Assembly (NCBI GenBank): GCA_011317545.1
Contig: WUJK01000012.1
Location: forward strand, 1,315,001-1,379,000
Source: Coniella vitis
Taxonomy: Eukaryota > Ascomycota > Sordariomycetes > Diaporthales > Schizoparmaceae
Direction of reading: 5' to 3'
Length of the DNA: 64,000 nucleotides
Part shown: positions 1-10,072 of the stretch, piece after piece
How the letters are laid out: every line of letters starts with the position of its first letter
How positions within the stretch are numbered: the stretch's first letter is position 1
Program-made: the position numbers and the translations under genes
Notes under the pieces: model-generated
What the model was told of the DNA's origin: nothing
What the model saw: the letters and a program-made list of their open reading frames with translations, nothing else
Database searches by the model: none

Positions 1-1630
1 GTCAGTGCCTCCGCCACTCCACCTTTCGTTCCCTCACTCTCCATCTTGAACCGCGCGATTGTCTGTCTCTCATCCGCCTCCTCTGCTCTGCTGCGCTAAT
101 CGCTCCCGCTTAGTGCCCTGGGCCTGTCTCGTCTTTGAACCGCTGACCCAGTGCCAGCCCAGGCCTGCCCGCCTATCCGCACGTACTTCCTTCCTTCCAA
201 CCTAACCTAACCTATCCTAACCAAACCCAAGCCAAACCAGCTGCCTGCTGCCAGGTTGTACTTTGGCCTTCACATTTCTTCCTCTTCCACTGTCCATAGC
301 ACTGGCTTTCTTTGACTCCCTCCCCACGCCAATACGCTTCTCAACACGCACCCGTCGGGCCCAAACGACCACGCAACCCGCTTCTTTTTGTCTGGCGGCT
401 GTCGCAAAGCCCAGGTTCTGGCCACACTTACAGCAGGCGCAGGGACTATCATCCTCCTTGCTCCGTGCTGCTGCTCTCTCCCCCGATCCCGCTCAATTGG
501 CACTATCCCAGTCTGGCCCAGGAGCCGCCGCCCCAGCGCCTGTCGCCTCACTGTACTTGCTGTCCTGTCCTGGTTCCCTCTGAGCCTGTCGAGCACCTCG
601 CCCAGGACCCACCCAGCCGACCCAATTTTACCACCTTTTCTCATCAACCACCTTTCCTTCTCCCCCTTCCTCTTTCATTTTCCCATACGCTGCGACCAAT
701 CCTTCCGAGGATCCTCTACGGCTGCCCAGAACCACCGTCGGTCCCCTGTGAACTACAAGACAAGACAAGATTTGAGCGCTGGAAAGTGGCCTAGAGAAAG
801 AGAAGTGGAAACAAAGCAGAGCAAGTGGAAACTCAGGCCGCAAAGAAGCAAAGAGAAGGGAAACCCGCATCGTCATCTCCAGCCACTGACTGGCCTCGCA
901 ATATCCGACCAGTGGCCCCCGCCAGCTTTGTCGTTTCGTCTCACCTACGGCCTCACTCTTACATCCTCTCACCTCGTCATAATCTCTGCTGCCCTTTGGC
1001 TTCGTTGGTCTGCGCATCCGGTCGATCATGCGTTGACATCAAGAGACTCTTCTGCTTCTGCCTTTGGTCCGACTCCACCCCCATCTTGTCTTCTTTTGAC
1101 AGTTAATACGCGCCATCTTCGTTCCTTGGACCCAGTCTGGCGGGATTTCCTCGATCAGCCAATACATCTTGTGATCCTTCCGTCCTCACCGCGAATTAAG
1201 GTGGATCTTTCAAACACCTCCGAGACCCGCAAGCCGAATCAGTCATATCCACAGCCCATATCTGCTTAGAAAAATACGTGTGACTGCACCTCGAGATATA
1301 CCGCAGTTGTTTCGCACCTCGGCCGCTGCCAAGGTCGACAGCCAATTTCCACCACAGGATACAGCAGTGCTGTCCCGTGTTGCATACAGTAATAATCTTT
1401 CAACTTTTCCTTGTTTGCTCTTCTGCCTTGACGAGTTCAAAAAGGCAACCGATCTTGTGTGTCTCATCACCTCAACACTCCAAAACATTGCTGGTCTGGC
1501 TGTTCGCAGCCCATCAGACCGTCGACAACAAGGCCACTATTTCCAGGTCTTGAAACCGGCGCACTCGACCTGTGCTTGCATCAGCGACGCCCAGTGCTGA
1601 CTTTCACTGCCACTGCCAATTCGAACAACC
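1..1630 (+). promoter_or_regulatory. Very long ATG-depleted 5' leader of the phosphatase gene
   Basis: The whole stretch up to the start codon at 1631 is C/T-rich on the plus strand and contains, on reading every line, one ATG only (1028). Equal base use would give about 25 and the C-rich composition perhaps 15. Open frames here start at non-ATG codons and look like low-complexity noise. ATG depletion of this kind is what selection on a scanned mRNA leader produces, so I infer that most of it is 5' UTR, perhaps with a leader intron. The promoter would then lie near or left of the window edge. No TATA element or transcription start can be fixed from sequence. Confidence 0.6.
1028..1036 (+). 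promoter_or_regulatory. Two-codon uORF (Met-Arg-stop)
   Basis: ATG CGT TGA, the only ATG in the 1,630 nt before the phosphatase start. Minimal uORFs let ribosomes terminate almost at once and can tune reinitiation downstream. That role is inferred. It would not apply if this ATG lies in a leader intron or upstream of the transcription start. Confidence 0.4.
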
Positions 1631-4081
1631 ATGTATACGACCACTGCGCGGAGGTTATACGAGGATCAAATACCCTCCTTCATGTCCGTCTTCGACCTGG
1701 ACCAGGAAATGCACGATCAAGAACAAGACACAGTCACCGTCGTTGACGCCAAGATGATGGGTTTAGAATCCGCTTGCCGCCCAAAGCTGGGTTCCGAACC
1801 TTCGACATTGCTACAACCACCCTCCCTTGCAACAAATCACCACCACCGTGAAAGCACATCAACACATGCTTCTGAATCCGCCGATTCGTCGCCAACAACC
1901 ACAGTATCCTGCACCGACTCGTCTTCACTCTCGGATCCCTCTCCATCGTCATCGCCCGACTCGCCTGTCAATCTAGTGCCTCTGAACGCCTTTCCTGGCA
2001 CCACTTTTGGCGCTTTGCCTTCGATGGCCAGCCTATCAGTTTCAGAGCACGCACCGCAGTTGATTCGTCCGATGACGTCTCCGGCCCCAAGGCGGAGGAA
2101 CATGAAGGGCTTGTCGATCCAGCCTCCACTCCACTCCTCTGGCACTGCTTCGAACCAGGCGTCTGAGCCCTCGTCGCCATCCTTCATTAAGCCTAAGATC
2201 CCAGCCATGAAGAGGAAGCCGAGCAATCTCAGCCTCAAGACGAACTCAGATGACCTTGCCGGACGATCTACCCTCGACATCCCTCAAAGTCCATCATTGC
2301 CTGCTTTGGCTCAGAGAAGAGCTTTGAAACATTCCACCTCATCTCCACATATGCTGTCGGGGCTCAAGTCTGCGACATTTGGCCCTGCGGGCGGCATGAG
2401 CTTTCCAACCGTCTTTGAGCGCAATGAATCCGGTCTTTCATCATTTCTTCGACGCGCCTCCAAGACTCCCTCGTCAAGTAGCACTAACGATGCAATTATC
2501 GAAGAGGACTCGCCCATCCGAAGTCAAATGGCTAACCGATCTGCTTTCGATATCGAACCCTACCACGAGAAAGAAAGCAACGAGGATCAAAAATCGCCAG
2601 GCTATCCAAACGGTCCCATCGCCATCTACGGCGACAACGTCTACCTTTACCTCGAGCCCACGGCCGAGGAGGCACGCAAATTTGATGTGGTCATCAACGT
2701 CGCCCGCGAGGTCTCAAATCCATTTCAGCTCCCGGCAAATGCACGAGGTGACCACATGACGGATATGTCGCCTGTTCCAGATACTGCCGCTACTGATTCA
2801 AGTTTTGCCACGGCATTTGAGTTCCAGCCAGACGACATCACGCCGACTACTCCAAAGGCAACTTTCTCTCCCAAGGAGCCCGAATACATCCACATACCTT
2901 GGGACCACAATTCCGACATTGGCAAAGATCTCATGTACTTGTGTGAAACGATTGAGCGGAAAACGCTGGCAGGCAAGAAAGTTCTCGTTCACTGTCAACA
3001 AGGCGCTAGTCGCTCCGCCAGTCTGATCATTGCTTACGGTCTGTATCAAAACCCCGAAATGAGCGTCAACGACGCTTACTACGCTGCTCAAGCAAAGAGT
3101 CGGTGGATCAGCCCCAATATGCGGTTGATGTACTGCCTGCAAGACTTCCAAAAAGAGGTCAGCAAGAAGAGGTTGGCCCCAGCTTCCGCATACAAGCCTA
3201 GAAGTGGCCGCAGTCCGTCCAAGCACCGAATGACCCTCTCGGCCGATGCCATTGAGGTCTCCAAAGAACCGCAGACGGCGCCTCTGCCTGACGAGGATGG
3301 GTGTTCTAGATCAGGTAAACCCGAGCAATCTCCACTGCGCGCACGCGGGCACTCTTCACCAGATCCATTTGCAATCTCGCCCGGCCCATCTTCCGCTCCT
3401 TCGGCTTTCTCATGGGACAAAAAGGAAGATGAATCTGATCCAGGCCGTTTTGGCCGCTTCAATCACTCCGTCATTTATACAACTCCTTCACCAGTTGCGG
3501 AAAGCCCCGAATACAGGTTCCCCAGGTCAAATTTTCCGTTTCCGAAACCTCCACCGTCGCCTGGCTTCGCTCCATTCTTATCCGAGGCTTTTCCAAAGCC
3601 TCCACCGTCCCCGGGTTTTGCGCCTTCGGATCCTTTTAGCAAGCCTCCGCCATCGCCAGGTTTTGGTGTACGTCGATTTGGGGAAGAAGGAGCATTTGGC
3701 TTCACGCCATTACCTCTCGGATCTTTGATGGGTCGAGGCCGTTCTGAGTTAGCTGAAGCGCCGAAGCGTGTCCTTGCCGTCAGCACTAAACCTGAAGCTA
3801 CCCCATTATTATCGCCTCGTGCCGAAACAATGACCAACAATCCTATACACACCTCATTTGCCGAATTCGCAGGTATGCGCTTCGTGGAAATTCCTCCAAC
3901 TCCTAGCGATCAGTTTGCTTCGCAAAACAAATCCACGCAAGACCTGTTCTCCCCACGCAAGTCAGAATTCCCAAGAGACACCTTCAGCTCCTTTGGCCGT
4001 CCCAGACAAGTCAGCGACCCTCGAAGCCCACCTACTAAGGGCGAGGCGCCGATTGTACGGTCTATTGATGAAATGATCTGA
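1631..4081 (+). CDS. MSG5: Dual-specificity (MAP kinase) phosphatase, Msg5/Pmp1 type
   Basis: Single-exon gene of 816 residues. The catalytic domain is central (about residues 330-515). It carries the signature HCQQGASRS (His454, Cys455 nucleophile, with the Ser/Arg-rich P-loop) and an upstream candidate general acid in a WDH motif (Asp425), followed by the helix that continues SASLIIAYG. Such enzymes remove phosphate from both Thr and Tyr of activated MAP kinases, so the likely role is negative feedback on cell-integrity or pheromone MAPK signalling. The N-terminal 300 residues and the C-terminal 300 are Ser/Pro-rich and probably disordered. The tail has three near-copies of a KPPPSPGF unit (about residues 637-680). 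The start is the first ATG after the leader, in a good context (ACCATG). Orthology to Msg5/Pmp1 is by family knowledge; the catalytic call is secure. Confidence 0.93.
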   Translation: MYTTTARRLYEDQIPSFMSVFDLDQEMHDQEQDTVTVVDAKMMGLESACRPKLGSEPSTLLQPPSLATNHHHRESTSTHASESADSSPTTTVSCTDSSSLSDPSPSSSPDSPVNLVPLNAFPGTTFGALPSMASLSVSEHAPQLIRPMTSPAPRRRNMKGLSIQPPLHSSGTASNQASEPSSPSFIKPKIPAMKRKPSNLSLKTNSDDLAGRSTLDIPQSPSLPALAQRRALKHSTSSPHMLSGLKSATFGPAGGMSFPTVFERNESGLSSFLRRASKTPSSSSTNDAIIEEDSPIRSQMANRSAFDIEPYHEKESNEDQKSPGYPNGPIAIYGDNVYLYLEPTAEEARKFDVVINVAREVSNPFQLPANARGDHMTDMSPVPDTAATDSSFATAFEFQPDDITPTTPKATFSPKEPEYIHIPWDHNSDIGKDLMYLCETIERKTLAGKKVLVHCQQGASRSASLIIAYGLYQNPEMSVNDAYYAAQAKSRWISPNMRLMYCLQDFQKEVSKKRLAPASAYKPRSGRSPSKHRMTLSADAIEVSKEPQTAPLPDEDGCSRSGKPEQSPLRARGHSSPDPFAISPGPSSAPSAFSWDKKEDESDPGRFGRFNHSVIYTTPSPVAESPEYRFPRSNFPFPKPPPSPGFAPFLSEAFPKPPPSPGFAPSDPFSKPPPSPGFGVRRFGEEGAFGFTPLPLGSLMGRGRSELAEAPKRVLAVSTKPEATPLLSPRAETMTNNPIHTSFAEFAGMRFVEIPPTPSDQFASQNKSTQDLFSPRKSEFPRDTFSSFGRPRQVSDPRSPPTKGEAPIVRSIDEMI

Positions 4082-5579
4082 TAACGGGCTGGTTGGGGCC
4101 CATTGCTTTTCATTCAGAGTCCTCTCATCGCCAGGAGGCACCCGACCGTAGCGACGAAAGCCGGCATAATCACAAAATATCGACTGGTGTTCTCGCACGG
4201 TTGAATCATGGGTTCATTTGAGGAGATCGAACACAAAATTTTGCTTATTTCTCTATGTTACCGATATATTTTTTCCTTTCTTCCTCTGCGCCACTAAAGC
4301 CATCGCACGATTCAGCCATCCTGGGGCTTCGGTATTTTCTAAACTGGAATGTATAATCAACCACTAAAGGATATAGTCTCATCTCCGGGTGCATGGAACA
4401 GGATCATGAATTTCTTACCCTCGGAGGTTTCACGACCTCTTATCCTCGGAACCACACCATTCACTCCACGATGTTTTTATTATTTCTTTTTCACTTTGTT
4501 GTCTACTTTTGTTTTTATATCCGTCTTTGCAGGCAGGGGCGTATTATGAAGGGAAAAGCTTCTGACACGAGCGGGGGAATTCGGGGGGGGGGCAGGATTA
4601 CAAACTTTCGGAGGGAGGGTAACCGTATCATTGTGCGATTCGAAATTCCCCCATAATCATCATCAGGGAGCCCAGGAAGGAGAGAGAGAGAGAGAGAGAG
4701 ACGGGATCGCGAGGCTACGGCCCCGGTCAATGCAAGCTGCTATTGGGTCAGCAAAAGGATGAGCAATTTGGGATATGAGTTTTACGAAGAGGTTGAAGAG
4801 GGCGAAGGAAAGGAGACAGTGGGTTTAGAGACATCCTGTGTAGGATACTAGGAGAAGGTGGAAGTCAGGGTCGCACAAACTGTGTCTTTGATAGTGTAGA
4901 GAAATTGAATCCTAGACTATGCGCAGAAATGAAGGCTCTTACAAGAAAACTTGCTCAAATTACATTGCAGTATATCAACAGGTCTGGAATTTCTACAGAG
5001 TGGATGAGTGATACTTGGTCTGTTGTTAGTAATGGTTTTATAATTGTCTTTATTGGAGGCCGCTTGTAAGCGTTTGCAGGTTGTCGCTGCTTTTGGAGGA
5101 TACTGATAACCAACATGTAAGCAGATGCTTTGTATCGAATGCTGTTCATTTTAACAGACTCTAGCGAAGTTATAGTGTGAACCCTGAAGGACTTCAGTTG
5201 CGTATGAGGGACCGTTTTTGAGGCATGACAATGTCCCATTCGGAGTTGGATCCAGGTACAGAGAAAGATTTGCTCACAGTCCTGCACCTAGTACCTATTT
5301 ATCTTCTTTATTTAATTTGCTATGTACAAAGTGCCACGAGGAAGCAACAAAAATAAGCCTCTCGAAAATAGCCCGGATCGACAGCCACACGTACTTATGC
5401 AAGCATAAACAAAAACAAAGAAACCAATAAAAAACAAGGCGTACATGCCCTCGAGCTTTTCTTGTTTGGGTGGAATACCACACAAAAGTTCTCTATTAGA
5501 GTTGCTTGTCTTGCAGCAATGTATTTTTTCCTTCCTTCCTTCCTTTGGACTTGAGGGATGGAGTAAGTTCAGCACTACT
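4082..5579. other. Convergent 3' regions of the phosphatase and HUT1 genes
   Basis: No convincing gene. Within 4110-4663 the plus strand carries nine TCAT tetramers (4110, 4125, 4206, 4214, 4379, 4404, 4628, 4657, 4660), more than the two or three expected by chance. They may lie in the phosphatase 3' UTR. An AG microsatellite follows at 4681. From about 4900 the sequence is AT-richer and would include the HUT1 3' UTR read leftwards. Confidence 0.5.
4681..4701. repeat. (AG)n microsatellite
   Basis: Uninterrupted AG dinucleotide run of about ten units in the 3' intergenic region. Likely polymorphic; no function implied. Confidence 0.9.
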
Positions 5580-7023
5580 TTATTTCTCCTTTTTACTCTT
5601 TCCCTCGGCTTTTGCTATTTCGGACTGATGCTTGATCTTGGCCTCGACACCAATGCCACCAAAAACCATGGAAACACCCAGCCATTGCATGTGTGTAAGG
5701 CTGTGGCCGTACCATATCACGGAGAGCATCATAGTCAACATCTTCCGGGTCACGGTGACGGTTACGAGAATGACCGAGCCAAAATTGGCAATCGTGTAGA
5801 CTGTGTATTGAGAATATCGATGGTTAGCAATCTTTTCTCTTAGTTCTCTGCTAGTGCGGTTCCTCGGCTGCAGATGCGCTAGGAATCAGAAAGGGCAAGG
5901 CAACGTAAACAGAAATTAGACTCACAGATGAAGACCTGTCCAACAGCACCGCAGGCCGCGAAACCAAGAACATCCCACCAGACGCGTGGATGCCGTGCCA
6001 TGAAACCCAGCGCCGCGTACAGTTCGCCAGCCTGGTCACCTCCAACTGCCTCAGCCATGCCGAACCAAGTGCCCAGCTGCGTCGTCACAAGCCAGGGGCT
6101 GAGGACCAAGTACAGACCGCTGAGCGCCGAGCTCATCATGTTGTTTGCGCACATCATCTGCGGGCCGCGATAAGGGCGGAACTCTGTTACAATCCAGTCT
6201 TGCGTGCTGTTGGTCAAGCCGTCGAACAGCAGGTTGATGGAGAGCAGGAACATGCCCCAGGCGGTCTGGCCACTCTCTGACGACGAGTGCGACTTCTTTT
6301 TGCCCGAATGCAACGTGAAGATGGCCACGCCAATGGTCACTGCTGCCACCACCAGATACTTGTAAAGCGGGTATTTGCGCTGGAATAGCGTAATGTGCAA
6401 GAACATGACAGGCAGAAGCTTGCAACTCTTGGCGAGCGTGTACGTGATGTAGTTGACGTGAGCGAGCGCAGCATAGCCAATCGGCGCGGCGAGGGCTTGG
6501 CATACTGCGACGAGCATCAATGGTAGGATGATGCGCTGGTTCGGAATGATGGGCGGCACTGCCTGGCCCTTTGGTGTGGAAGCAAAGAGGTAGAGCGAGC
6601 CTGTAATGGAGGAGAAGATCGATTGCACGACTTGTAGGAAAACAGGGAACTTCCATTTTTCGGTGAGGCCTGTCGAAGGGTTCGTGTACGGTGTCGTGAG
6701 GACCTTTTCTTGAAGGACGCCCCAAGTTAAGCTGTTGGGAATCAAAATGCATGTTGGTCAACGAGTCGCTCTACTTGCGGGGCACATCCGGTACGCCATG
6801 TGACATTCGTTGAGACTTACAAAGCTCCGTATATTCCCAAGACACAAACTAGTAATTGGACAACACCTGCATTCGAGTCTTGCGGTGTGCTTGCTTTCTC
6901 GAGGACATTATCGATTGCGCCATTCGCAGTCGCTTTCAGGCCGTTCAGAGGCCGGTCATGCTTCCCCGTATATTCAGAAGACGGCGCCCTTTGGATTGGG
7001 CTTGTCGCCTTGGTTCTTGCCAT
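5580..7023 (-). CDS. HUT1: UDP-galactose transporter homolog Hut1 (ER nucleotide-sugar transporter)
   Basis: Three exons: 7023-6821, 6731-5926 and 5800-5580, giving 409 residues. Donors are GTAAGT and GTGAGT, acceptors CAG, and phases match. The first junction restores the family motif GIYGAFLTWGVLQEK. The protein is a multi-pass membrane protein of the SLC35B/UAA family (eight to ten hydrophobic segments), with conserved runs such as NQRIILPLM, LAKSCKLLPVM and LTNSTQDWI. Exon 3 adds the final helices (VTVTVTRKMLTMM). The C terminus is lysine-rich and ends KKEK, which fits a dilysine KKXX ER-retrieval signal, as known for Hut1-type proteins. Hut1 proteins import UDP-galactose or related nucleotide sugars into the ER and influence protein folding there. 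The gene is convergent with the phosphatase gene. Confidence 0.95.
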
Positions 7024-8787
7024 TTTAGGTTGTAGAGTACAGTGCTGTATAAGTATAATAGGTAGTGAAGCAAAAGCAATCCCAAGTTTGCATAATGCCA
7101 ACAGGGGCGGTCGTGAAAGAGGTTGATTGTCAACGTTTAGACCAAGAGTTGTGCTAACGAACGAATGGTCAGTAGCTGTTTAGACCATACCTCTAGATGG
7201 AGGGCAAGCCAAACAATGCCAGGACGGGTAAAGAACAGTTTGGCGGCTGTGTGCGGATTGGGTACGGAAAGCGAAGGAGGAGTGCCGTTCCTGAAGCTGA
7301 CAAGGTGGCTTCAACTCGAAATCATTTAAACAGCAATGCGACAGAATGACGATAACCCCTGTCGCGGCCGATATGCTTATCGATTAACGATTTACTATGT
7401 ACTACATAGTATGTAGTGCCCTGCCAGCTAGAGTGCGGGCCCACCCTGGAATTACCCTATGTACATAGTACGTACTAGGTACGGAGGGACCCACAGTGCC
7501 TTCCTTCCAGAACCTGCTCCTACGAGACAACGTTGACAGCGATGAAGCTCGCGAAGTAAGAGTCTCGCTTGCTTCCTTCCAACATATGACACAATATATG
7601 AAATTCAACACAATCAATCAAAAGCAGAAGCAGAATTTCTCTGGAACGTTATAAGCCCAGAGTTTTGGTTCTTGACAATGGCTATACGTCTATACACCTG
7701 AGCCAGAACTACCGGAATCTAACAAACAGGGCACAAGCATGGTCGGCAAGCTTACCTGCAAATTACATAGTATTGAATGCAGATCACTAGTCGTCTCCGG
7801 CAACTTATTGCAATTTGAAAAATGTTTGCGAATACTCTCGTCATTATGACTTATTGTCTTCTGCACTAAAACAACCTTCCATCTTTGCAGCCAGGAACAT
7901 TTCCGAAGACGGAAAACTGATTGTAGATCGGATATTATCGTGCGAAAGGGAGGTAGAGCATCGTATAGGCGGTGGTACTGGAGGTCAAAAGAGGAGCTTT
8001 TTTTTGTCGGTTTTTTGTTGTCGTAAAGAGTATCGGTGGGAGAGTGACTTGAGTCGGACAAGCTCCGACTCACGAGGTGTAGGAGGCAATGGATGATGTG
8101 TTATCGCAAAACAGAAAAAGAAACCATGTGGTAAAAAGCCGAAGCAGGCTCAAAGCTCTTCGGGGAAGAAAAAGGGGGTATCTGATATGTTTCGATGGCC
8201 GAAAGCTGCGTTCTCACGTTGACGAAAGTAGCATCCATAGAGGACGTCCAGTCTGGCGTGTCGTGTCGTCGTAACGAGATTAGGACGATTCTCGTTGGTC
8301 TGCAGGGTTCGTCGAATTCAAGTGATGCATGGGTGTCCACGCATTGCAGTCCAAGGAACGGGGGCTCTCAAAAGACATGTATCCCTCACATCAGTCTTCT
8401 GCATCCGCCACAATGAACCAGCCACCCAGGCTTTCCCCCTAATAGCCGCCCCGACCAGGTAAAAACCGCAAAATAAAGAGTGGAACCCGTTCCATGGAAG
8501 TGATAGCGAAAACCAATGGAACGCTTTTGTGTTGTTTTTTGGGCGGAGACAGAGAAACGGAGATAGAAATCATGCAAAAGAAAACCCATTTTTGTCCTTG
8601 TCCTCCTCTGCCCACAAAGGGAAAAAAAGAGATTCAGCCTTGCGGCAAGTCAGATCTGGAGGTATCCCAGCCGTCAAGGGTTGACCAAATCCGACCATAA
8701 AAGTATGAGATCCTTTGGAGTTTTAAAGTATACAACACAAAAGCCCCAGAATGAGCCCTCCGTAACGCCTGTCCACAAACCCCTTGT
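7024..8787. other. HUT1 promoter side and 3' flank of the KH gene
   Basis: No gene supported; open frames are short and lack family features. It holds four copies of the dispersed nonamer TACATAGTA/TACTATGTA (7393, 7403, 7462, 7764), two of them as a near-perfect inverted repeat. Confidence 0.5.
7393..7411. repeat. Inverted repeat of the TACATAGTA nonamer
   Basis: TACTATGTA, one C, then TACATAGTA: a 9-bp perfect inverted repeat with a one-base spacer, about 370 bp upstream of the HUT1 start. Two further copies lie at 7462 and 7764. See the finding on the dispersed nonamer. Confidence 0.85.
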
Positions 8788-10072
8788 TTACTCAACCGGG
8801 GGAGCCTGGCTGCGGCGCACCTTTTCGGCCTCAAGGTTCTCGTACAGAAGGAACAGGGCAGCCTCATTGGCCTTGGCGGTACCCATGATGGTGAACATGC
8901 GTTCACCAGTGTCGTCATGAGGGGCCTGAAATGGTATGTCAGCGTCTCACTGCAATTCATGCATCTTTCTCACAATTAAAATAGAGTATTTGTTGACGTA
9001 CCTTGGCAATCGAGATGCGGGCACCCGAGGTCTTGCGGATCTCACTGATCTTGCTGCCGCCTCGTCCAATAATGCAGCCCACCATATCGGCCGGGATACT
9101 AATGTTCTGCGTTTGGATCTCCTCGCCATTCTCATCGTGGGTTGGAGGTCCACGAGCTGCAAGCTCCGAGTCGGAACGACGGTTGAAGCTTCGAGGCGCA
9201 GAGCCATTGCTAAAGTCAGCACCATTGCCAGTGCGCATGACCCGCGAGGGGGTGCCGTAATCACTCCTGCCAGTGGAGTAGCTGCCACCAGCGCCGCCAA
9301 CACTGCCACCTACACTGCCACCAGGTGCAGTGCGGACAGCAGGATTGTAAAGAACAGTGCCAGTACCGCGCTGCCAGTCGTCAACTAGGCACTTGCAGAT
9401 TTCCCAGATTGCACGCTGGATACCCTCCGGCGTGCCTTGAACTTCGACAATTCTCTCAGTCGACTGAGGTAGCATTTCTTTTTGAGCAACCATGCGCACA
9501 CCCGACACGTCCTGGATATGCTTGATTTTGAGACCCTGTCGGCCAATGATGGTGCCCATTTGGTTGTGCGAGATGAGTAGCTTGATTGCTGGGATTGTTA
9601 AAAACTAATTAGTACGAGGATACTTCACGTAAAAAAGCAATGAACAGCGATCCGGGGAGAACGTACGGTGTGTGCCGTTGTTCTGGACGACGCCACCCAT
9701 ACCCATGGCAGGGGCACCTTCAAGCAGAGCGCGAGCGACAACCATGTAAGCCTTGGAGATGGCATCGCAGCCTCCAGTGATGGTCAGGACACGGTCATGG
9801 ACGCCCTGCACCACCTTGGAGACGCCGGCCTTGACACCGGTTTCGTCACGGAGTTCTGCAACATTCTTGCCACCCTTGCCAATGATAACGCCTGCCTCCT
9901 TAGAAGACACAATCGCTCGCAGCGTCAGCTGGGCCACGGCGTACTCCTCCTCGGTACGGGGAGCAGGTTCTCCATCAGGGCCGAGGCGCTCGCCGTCTTC
10001 GAGCTTGATGTGGTCCAGGCCGACGCTCAGGTCGTCGCCGGTGGGTGAAAGGTTGTCCTGGGGAATAGACAT
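8788..10072 (-). CDS. RNC1: Three-KH-domain RNA-binding protein (Rnc1/PBP2/hnRNP K-like)
   Basis: Three exons: 10072-9667, 9588-9002 and 8925-8788, giving 376 residues. Both donors are GTACGT and both acceptors CAG. Three KH domains each carry the GxxG loop: KH1 around residues 47-112 (IIGKGG at 63-68), KH2 starting near 136 (IIGRQG) and KH3 near 300 (IIGRGG). A Gly/Ser-rich linker separates KH2 from KH3. The last exon completes KH3. The architecture and length match S. pombe Rnc1 (about 400 residues), a poly(C)-binding-type regulator of mRNA stability that acts on a MAPK phosphatase mRNA, and S. cerevisiae PBP2. Target RNAs here are unknown. The start is the first ATG after a G/A-rich (C/T-rich in sense) leader. 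Confidence 0.93.

Noticed and set aside
388..1269. 293-codon open frame in the phosphatase leader
   Set aside because: Lacks an ATG start, is Ser/Pro/Arg-rich from the C/T-rich composition and has no family features. The near absence of ATG argues for leader, not gene.
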